Positions 27,841 to 32,738 of a DNA stretch of 32,738 nucleotides are shown here, in pieces. Below the pieces are notes generated by a model. It saw only the letters and a list, made by a program, of their open reading frames with translations. It had not been told where the DNA came from and made no database searches. Source of the stretch: Candidatus Anaeroferrophillacea bacterium (GTDB taxonomy: Bacteria > Desulfobacterota > Anaeroferrophillalia > Anaeroferrophillales > Anaeroferrophillaceae); assembly GCA_016933675.1 (NCBI GenBank), contig JAFGAM010000079.1, positions 1 to 32,738 on the forward strand. Direction: 5' to 3'. Position 1 is the stretch's first letter. The number at the start of each line of letters is the position of its first letter. The translations under genes were made by a program, and so were the position numbers.

Positions 27841-29394
27841 ATGGCCAGAAAAGCAGCGCCAAAACCGGAAGAACCCATCGAAAAGCAGATGTGGAAGGCG
27901 GCGGACAAGCTGCGCAAGAACATCGACGCGGCGGAGTACAAGCACATTGTGCTGGGGCTGATCTTCCTCAAATACATCTCCGACGCCTTCGACGAGCTGT
28001 ACGAGAAGTTGCAAAAGGGCCAATCGGATTCAAGCAGCGACTATGCCGGGGCCGACCCGGAGGACAAGGACGAATACCAGGCCGAGAATGTGTTCTTCGT
28101 GCCGGAAACCGCGCGCTGGTCGTACCTGCTCACCCGGGCCAGGCAGCCGGACATCGGCAAGACGGTGGATGGAGCCATGGACGCCATCGAGAAGGAAAAC
28201 CCCTCCCTGCGCGATGTGCTGCCCAAGGTCTTCGCGCGCGGCAATCTCGACCCCGCCAGTCTGGGCGGTCTTATCGATCTGGTCGGCAACATCGCCCTCG
28301 GCCATGCCAAGGCGCGCAGCGCCGATCTGCTTGGCCATGTGTTCGAATATTTCCTCGGCGAATTTGCGCTGGCCGAAGGCAAAAAGGGCGGCCAGTTCTA
28401 CACCCCGCGCAGCGTGGTCGAACTGCTGGTGGAGATGCTGGAGCCTTACCAGGGTCGGGTGCTCGACCCCTGCTGCGGCTCCGGCGGCATGTTCGTGCAA
28501 TCGGAAAAATTCGTCACCGGCCATCAGGGCAAGGTCAACGACATCTCCATTTACGGACAGGAGAGCAACCAGACCACCTGGCGTCTGGCCAAGATGAACC
28601 TCGCCATCCGCCACCTCGACAGCTCGCAGGTGAAATGGAATAACGAAGGTTCCTTTTTAAACGACGCCCACAAAGACCTGAAGGCCGATTATGTCATCGC
28701 CAACCCGCCCTTCAACGACAGCGACTGGAGCGGCGACCTGCTGCGCAAGGATGGCCGCTGGCAACACGGCGTGCCGCCCACCGGCAACGCCAACTACGCA
28801 TGGATTCAACACTTCCTCTATCACCTGAACCCCACCGGCCAGGCCGGCTTCGTCCTCGCCAAGGGCGCGCTCACCTCCAAAAGCTCCGGCGAGGGCGACA
28901 TCCGCAAGGCGCTGGTCGAGGCGCGGCTGGTGGACTGCATCGTCAACCTGCCCGCCAAGCTGTTTTTGAACACGCAGATCCCCGCCTGCCTGTGGTTTTT
29001 GAGCCGCAACAAGACCAACGGCAAGTTCCGCAACCGCGCCGACGAAATCCTCTTCATCGACGCCCGCAACCTCGGCCATCTCATCAACCGCCGCACCAAG
29101 GAGTTTTCCGCAGAAGATATCGCCGCCATCACCAGCACCTATCACAACTGGCGCAATCCGAACGGTGACTATGACGATGTGAAGGGCTTCTGCAACGCCG
29201 TCCCCATCGAGCGGGTGCGCGAACTGGACTATGTGCTGACCCCGGGGCGCTATGTGGGTCTGCCCGACGATGAGGACGACTTCGACTTCAAGGAACGATT
29301 CACCCGGCTCAAGGCGGAGTTTGAGGCGCAGTTGCAGGAAGAGGCGAAGCTGAATGTCTTGATCGCGGAGAACTTGGCGAAGGTGAAGATATGA
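27841..29394 (+). CDS. hsdM: Type I restriction-modification DNA methyltransferase subunit HsdM
   Basis: 517 residues. The N-terminal HsdM_N helical region runs to about residue 150 (KQMWKAADKLRKNIDAAEYKH, LGLIFLKYISDAFDELYEKL). The S-adenosylmethionine site follows (FYTPRSVVELLVEML, VLDPCCGSGGMFVQS at about 207-221). The adenine-N6 catalytic motif IV is NPPF at 288-291 within DYVIANPPFNDSDW. Together with HsdS it methylates adenine in a bipartite target. GAAGGAACCCC precedes the ATG. Its stop overlaps the next gene by four bases (ATGA), so it heads a translationally coupled operon. It lies after an A/T-rich, repeat-bearing boundary, consistent with horizontal acquisition. Confidence 0.96.
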   Translation: MARKAAPKPEEPIEKQMWKAADKLRKNIDAAEYKHIVLGLIFLKYISDAFDELYEKLQKGQSDSSSDYAGADPEDKDEYQAENVFFVPETARWSYLLTRARQPDIGKTVDGAMDAIEKENPSLRDVLPKVFARGNLDPASLGGLIDLVGNIALGHAKARSADLLGHVFEYFLGEFALAEGKKGGQFYTPRSVVELLVEMLEPYQGRVLDPCCGSGGMFVQSEKFVTGHQGKVNDISIYGQESNQTTWRLAKMNLAIRHLDSSQVKWNNEGSFLNDAHKDLKADYVIANPPFNDSDWSGDLLRKDGRWQHGVPPTGNANYAWIQHFLYHLNPTGQAGFVLAKGALTSKSSGEGDIRKALVEARLVDCIVNLPAKLFLNTQIPACLWFLSRNKTNGKFRNRADEILFIDARNLGHLINRRTKEFSAEDIAAITSTYHNWRNPNGDYDDVKGFCNAVPIERVRELDYVLTPGRYVGLPDDEDDFDFKERFTRLKAEFEAQLQEEAKLNVLIAENLAKVKI

Positions 29395-30308
29395 CCGATA
29401 CGTCCCTTATCCTTGTCGACGACATTCAAAAGCACATCTACACTCTGCGTGGTGTTCAGATCATGCTGGATGAAGATCTGACTGAACTGTACGGAGTGGA
29501 AACCAGGGTGTTAAATCAAGCTGTAAAGAGAAATTCACTGAGATTTCCCGCAGAATTCATGTTCCAGTTAACCGAGACGGAATGGGAAAGCTTGAGGTCG
29601 CAATCTGCGACGTCAAGGGCTGATCCTTTAAGATCACAAAACGTGACCTTAAAGGCCGGTCGGGGACAACACAGAAAATATCTTCCGTACGCATTTACCG
29701 AGCAGGGAGTCGCCATGCTTTCTGCGGTACTGCGAAGCGAGACAGCGGTGAAGGTCAGCATTCAGATTATCAATGCTTTTGTCGCCATGCGCCGCTTTCT
29801 TTCGGCTAATGCCCAGGTTTTTCAACGGCTGGACTCGCTTGAAATCAAGCAAATCCAAACTGACCAGAAAATTGAACGGGTTTTAATGGCGATTGAAGAC
29901 AAATCCGTTTTGCCCAAGCAGGGTATTTTTTTCGATGGCCAGGTTTTTGATGCCTATACCTTTGCCTGCGATCTGATTCGCTCGGCCAGACAGCGGATTA
30001 TCCTGATCGACAACTATGTCGATGAAAGCGTGCTGGTCCTGCTTTCCAAGCGTAACGCCCAGGTAAGCGCCCAAATACTGACAACCTCCATCAGTAAACA
30101 GTTGGCGCTGGACCTCAAAAAGCACCAGCAGCAATACCCCGCCATTGATGTGCAGCGATTCCAGCTTGCCCATGACCGGTTTCTCATTATTGACCACGAC
30201 ATTTACCATATCGGCGCATCGCTGAAGGATTTGGGCAAAAAGTGGTTTGCCTTTTCGAAAATAGAAATGGGCGCAGTGGAGATGCTGACAAAGGTAAAAT
30301 ATGAGTGA
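29391..30308 (+). CDS. ORF6N-domain DNA-binding protein with C-terminal PLD-like domain
   Basis: 305 residues. The N-terminal ORF6N domain spans about 8-125 (IYTLRGVQIMLDEDLTELYGV, LNQAVKRNSLRFPAEFMFQL, KYLPYAFTEQGVAMLSAVL, INAFVAMRRFL), a fold common in phage and restriction loci and presumed to bind DNA. A short coiled segment (about 135-165, RLDSLEIKQIQTDQKIERVLMA) links to a C-terminal phospholipase D-like region (DLIRSARQRIILIDNYVD, then HDRFLIIDHDIYHIGAS). The PLD motif here is H-x-R-x4-D (His261, Arg263, Asp268), with Arg in place of the usual Lys, and only one copy is seen, so activity would need a dimer. The coding DNA for residues 67-89 holds two long palindromes. It overlaps hsdM by four bases and the next gene by eight. 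Its role in the R-M system is not established. Confidence 0.85.
   Translation: MTDTSLILVDDIQKHIYTLRGVQIMLDEDLTELYGVETRVLNQAVKRNSLRFPAEFMFQLTETEWESLRSQSATSRADPLRSQNVTLKAGRGQHRKYLPYAFTEQGVAMLSAVLRSETAVKVSIQIINAFVAMRRFLSANAQVFQRLDSLEIKQIQTDQKIERVLMAIEDKSVLPKQGIFFDGQVFDAYTFACDLIRSARQRIILIDNYVDESVLVLLSKRNAQVSAQILTTSISKQLALDLKKHQQQYPAIDVQRFQLAHDRFLIIDHDIYHIGASLKDLGKKWFAFSKIEMGAVEMLTKVKYE
29591..29655. repeat. Two adjacent imperfect palindromes inside the ORF6N gene
   Basis: First palindrome 29591-29617: 12-bp arms with one mismatch around loop ATC (core GTCGCA/TGCGAC). Second 29625-29655: 13-bp arms with one mismatch around a 5-base loop AAAAC (CCTTTAAGATCAC and GTGACCTTAAAGG). Both lie within codons 67-89, encoding SLRSQSATS and LRSQNVTLK, two similar peptide blocks. 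They can form cruciform or RNA hairpins. Confidence 0.8.
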
Positions 30309-30901
30309 AAATGAACTCATGAAAATTGAGGAAATAAGCAATCGGATCTACACGATTCGCGGGGTTCAAGTAATGCTGGATAAGGATTTGGCCGCTTTTT
30401 ACGAGGTGAAACCTATCAGGCTCAGAGAGCAGGTAAAAAGAAATATCAAACGCTTTCCACCCGATTTTATGTTCCAGCTTACTGAAGATGAGGTTGTATT
30501 CATGGTATCGCAAAATGCGATACCTTCAAAACAACATTTGGGCGGTTCGCTCCCTTTTTGCCTGCGACCTGATTCGTTCCGCCAGCCGCCGGATTATCCT
30601 CATTGACAACTATGTGGACGAAAGCGTGTTGATGCTGTTCTCCAAGCGCAAGGCGGGGGTGGATGTGCAACTGCTGACCAAAACCATCAGCCGCCAACTC
30701 GCCCAGGACATCGCCAAATTCAACGCCCAATACCCGGCCATCGAGGCGCAGGAATTCAAGCTCGCCCACGACCGGTTTCTGGTCATCGACGACGACATCT
30801 ACCACATCGGCGCATCGCTGAAGGACTTGGGCAAGAAATGGTTCGCCTTTTCGAAGATGGAGATGCGGGTGATTGAGATGCTGGGGAGGGTGGGGATATG
30901 A
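30301..30901 (+). pseudogene. Second ORF6N-PLD gene, disrupted by deletion and frameshift
   Basis: A paralogue of the preceding gene. From ATG 30301 the frame encodes IYTIRGVQVMLDKDLAAFYEV, NIKRFPPDFMFQL and SQNAIPSKQHLGGSLP, the first part of an ORF6N domain, then at about 30556 leaves the family sequence and stops at 30606. In another frame the C-terminal PLD-like region starts at about 30558 (FACDLIRSASRRIILIDNYVD, HDRFLVIDDDIYHIGAS) and runs to TGA 30901. Compared with the intact copy, about 120 codons are missing (from YAFTEQGVA to FDAYT) and the frame is changed. The second half could still be made as its own protein of about 137 residues from ATG 30488. The PLD half is GC-richer than the ORF6N half. 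Its stop overlaps hsdS (ATGA). Confidence 0.8.
30504..30524. repeat. Perfect palindrome inside the second ORF6N copy
   Basis: Arms GGTATCGCA and TGCGATACC are fully complementary over 9 bp with loop AAA. It encodes the VSQNAIP stretch, the same protein position as the palindromes of the upstream paralogue, although the DNA sequence is different. Confidence 0.85.
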
Positions 30902-32061
30902 GGGAGTGGAAGGAAATGGCACTTGAAGAGATCGCCTTCATTAATCCGTCGGAGTCGTTACCAAAAGGCACGATGGCAAAAAAAGTTGCTATGACTGACA
31001 TTCAGCCATTCACTAAAAAGGTTACCACCTTTTCCATTGAACCATACAACGGGGGGATGAAGTTCAGGAACGGTGACACTTTGGTCGCACGTATCACCCC
31101 GTGCCTCGAAAATGGCAAGACTGCCTATGTAGACATTCTCGATGATGGGGAAGTTGGATTTGGCTCGACTGAATACATCGTTATAAGAGAACAACCGGAA
31201 ATTAGTGACAAGCACTTCTTGTATTACTTCTCAATTTTCTCTGAGTTCCGGGATGTCGCAATTCAATCGATGACGGGAAGTTCTGGAAGGCAGCGGGTTC
31301 AAACCGAAGTAGTAACGAACCACAGGTTTTTGCTGCCAAGCCCTCCCGAACAATGCGCCATCGCCTCGATACTCTCCAGCCTCGACGACAAAATCGACCT
31401 GCTCCACCGCCAAAACAAAACCCTCGAAGCCATGGCCGAAACCCTCTTCCGCCAGTGGTTCGTGGAAGAAGCGCAGGAGAATTGGGAGGAGGGAGTTTTA
31501 TCTGACGAATTTGACTTTACTATGGGGCAGTCGCCACCTGGAAACACGTTTAATGAAGAAGGTATCGGGATGCCAATGTTTCAAGGGAATGCGGATTTTG
31601 GTTTCCGTTTTCCAGCTCAACGTGTCTACACGACTGAACCAACACGGTTTGCAAAAGCTAATGACACATTAATCAGCGTCAGAGCGCCGGTCGGCGCGCA
31701 AAACATGGCAGATACTGAATGTTGCATTGGTCGAGGAGTTGCCGCATTCCGATACAAGCACAAAAGCAGCTATTACACCTATACCTATTTCAAGCTGCGC
31801 TCCCTAATGCGTGAGATCACGATGTTCAATGATGAGGGGACGGTATTCGGCTCTATCAGCAAAACTGATTTTCAGAAGATTGCGACGATGATACCTCCTG
31901 TCAGCTTGATAAAGAAATTTGAAGAAACGGCGAGTCCGATAAACGACAAGGTAATAGCAAACTGTGTGCAAATAAAGTCACTCGAAACACTTCGCGACAC
32001 CCTGCTGCCCAAGCTCATGAGTGGCGAAGTGCGGGTGGACTACGAGCGCCAGGACCACTAA
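30898..32061 (+). CDS. hsdS: Type I restriction-modification specificity subunit HsdS
   Basis: 387 residues with the two-fold HsdS design. Target recognition domain 1 covers about 1-140 (MREWKEMALEEIAFINPSES, FRNGDTLVARITPCLENGKT, GFGSTEYIVIRE). The central conserved spacer helix is PPEQCAIASILSSLDDKIDLLHRQN to ETLFRQWF (about 142-183). TRD 2 covers about 198-340 (DFTMGQSPPGNTFNEEG, ANDTLISVRAPVG, FGSISKTDF). The C-terminal helix is IKSLETLRDTLLPKLMSGEVRV. The two TRDs each read half of a bipartite site, which cannot be predicted by eye. TRD DNA is clearly A/T-richer than the conserved helices, a mosaic typical of TRD exchange. It starts within the stop of the broken ORF6N copy. Confidence 0.95.
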   Translation: MREWKEMALEEIAFINPSESLPKGTMAKKVAMTDIQPFTKKVTTFSIEPYNGGMKFRNGDTLVARITPCLENGKTAYVDILDDGEVGFGSTEYIVIREQPEISDKHFLYYFSIFSEFRDVAIQSMTGSSGRQRVQTEVVTNHRFLLPSPPEQCAIASILSSLDDKIDLLHRQNKTLEAMAETLFRQWFVEEAQENWEEGVLSDEFDFTMGQSPPGNTFNEEGIGMPMFQGNADFGFRFPAQRVYTTEPTRFAKANDTLISVRAPVGAQNMADTECCIGRGVAAFRYKHKSSYYTYTYFKLRSLMREITMFNDEGTVFGSISKTDFQKIATMIPPVSLIKKFEETASPINDKVIANCVQIKSLETLRDTLLPKLMSGEVRVDYERQDH

Positions 32062-32064
32062 GCC

Positions 32065-32166
32065 ATGGAACGACTGAAAAAGGTCATAGCGCAATACGGT
32101 CGATGGTCCGATCTGACCATCTATCAAGGCCTACATGACCGAGCAGCAAGCCTTTGCGGAAGGTGA
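32065..32166 (+). CDS. Small ORF, possibly frameshifted, between hsdS and the AlbA_2 gene
   Basis: 33 codons from ATG 32065 (MERLKKVIAQYGRWSDLTIYQ, then GLHDRAASLCGR) to TGA 32164-32166. At about 32123 a second frame carries on as IKAYMTEQQAFAEGEDGTDH with a stop near 32184, overlapping the next gene. The hydrophilic helical style of both halves suggests one small protein broken by a one-base change, or two tiny leader-like ORFs. I do not recognise it. It begins three bases after the hsdS stop, so it belongs to the same operon. Confidence 0.35.
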   Translation: MERLKKVIAQYGRWSDLTIYQGLHDRAASLCGR

Positions 32167-32168
32167 AG

Positions 32169-32738
32169 ATGGAACGGATCACTGAAAACGAGACAGATTG
32201 GATTATGCATGCATCCGAAAAACTGAAATCCCTGCTTGAGCTGCCCGCCGAAACCGAAACGGTCGAGTTCAAGGAAGCCAAGAACGGGTATGATTTCACC
32301 AAGTTGGGGCGATATTTTTCAGCCCTGAGCAACGAGGCGAATCTAAACCGCCATTCCAATGCGTGGCTGGTTTTCGGCGTGAACAACCACCGGCAAGTAG
32401 TCGGCACGAAGTACCGCTCGAACCGGCCTGAGTTGGACAGCCTGAAGGAAGAAATTGCCAACAAGATCAGTCATCGGATTACCTTTGTCGAAATTCATGA
32501 AGTGGCGCACCAAAACGGGCGCGTGATTCTGTTTCAGATCCCTGCCGCGCCCAAGGGGTTGCCGGTTGCCTTTGAAGGTCACTACTACGGGCGCGACGGC
32601 GAGGCTCTGTCGCCACTGAATCTGGAAGAGATTGAGCGCATCCGTGCGCAGGCGACGCAGGAGGACTGGAGCGCCGCTGTGGTTCCGGGCGCCGGGCTGG
32701 ACGATCTGGATGCAGAAGCGCTGGTAGTGGCGCGGAAG
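32169..32738 (+). CDS. AlbA_2/Schlafen-type ATP-binding or nucleic-acid-binding protein, partial
   Basis: 190 codons from ATG 32169, still open at the window edge. ETVEFKEAKNGYDFTKLGRYFSALSNEAN and AWLVFGVNNHRQVVGT match the start of the AlbA_2 (Slfn_AlbA_2) domain, with the E-F-K-E and A-L-x-N-x2-N features. VILFQIPAAPKGLPVAFEGHYYGRDG matches its end, where a Tyr-x-Arg follows. GGAAGGTGAAG is a good ribosome-binding site. Such proteins occur as predicted regulators, as accessory genes of type I R-M loci and in defence islands; the C-terminal part (helix-turn-helix or other) is outside the window. It follows hsdS and a small ORF in the same direction. The function here is not known; the domain call is fairly firm. 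Confidence 0.8.
   Translation, partial: MERITENETDWIMHASEKLKSLLELPAETETVEFKEAKNGYDFTKLGRYFSALSNEANLNRHSNAWLVFGVNNHRQVVGTKYRSNRPELDSLKEEIANKISHRITFVEIHEVAHQNGRVILFQIPAAPKGLPVAFEGHYYGRDGEALSPLNLEEIERIRAQATQEDWSAAVVPGAGLDDLDAEALVVARK

Noticed and set aside
30301-30901. Programmed frameshift joining the two halves of the second ORF6N gene
   Set aside because: About 120 codons of the domain are missing at the junction, so a simple frameshift would not restore a family-like protein; a deletion explains it better.

Overview
This is a GC-rich bacterial chromosome segment. Its gene order (tRNA-Leu, tig-clpP-clpX-HU, tRNA-Val, tRNA-Asp, ileS; then a sugar-isomerase-like gene, a radical SAM/DUF2344 fusion and rng) and a good sigma-54 promoter ahead of an anaerobic-type enzyme operon suggest the former Deltaproteobacteria (Desulfobacterota in the broad sense). 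This is inferred from family content and order; I cannot name the genus. The oxygen-sensitive family of the enzyme at 21486-23491 suggests an anaerobe.

Layout. (1) 1-1374 is a gene graveyard: the C-terminal half of an IS66 transposase running off the left edge, a second DDE transposase with a large internal deletion, and the frameshifted tail of a methyl-accepting chemotaxis protein fused to it. (2) 1477-3600 holds a SRAP/YedK abasic-site protein and an MFS transporter. (3) 3901-11511 is core housekeeping: tRNA-Leu(UAG); trigger factor, ClpP, ClpX and HU (with a textbook sigma-70 promoter before HU); tRNA-Val and tRNA-Asp; an intrinsic terminator placed immediately before ileS; then a cupin. 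(4) 11738-15562 on the minus strand is a tight ligA - PAS/GGDEF cyclase - secreted unknown protein operon. (5) 15954-20890 is an overlapping plus-strand operon of a TIM-barrel isomerase-like protein, the radical SAM/DUF2344 protein and RNase G. (6) 21299-27189 is a sigma-54-preceded operon of one BcrB/HgdB-family iron-sulfur reductase/dehydratase subunit, its ATP-driven activator, an ADP-forming acyl-CoA synthetase and an AMP-forming acyl-CoA ligase. (7) 27190-27840 is a compositionally different, repeat-bearing boundary leading into (8) 27841-32738, a type I restriction-modification island: hsdM, an ORF6N-PLD protein, a broken paralogue of it, hsdS, a small ORF and a partial AlbA_2/Schlafen-like gene cut by the right edge. 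No hsdR is visible.

The two most interesting systems are region 6 and region 8. Region 6 has a single dehydratase-type subunit plus activator (the architecture of double-cubane-cluster proteins and of E. coli YjiM/YjiL), coupled to two chemically different CoA-ligating enzymes under an apparent enhancer-dependent promoter. Region 8 has ORF6N-PLD proteins embedded by start/stop overlap within a type I R-M operon; their genes carry long DNA palindromes at the same protein position.
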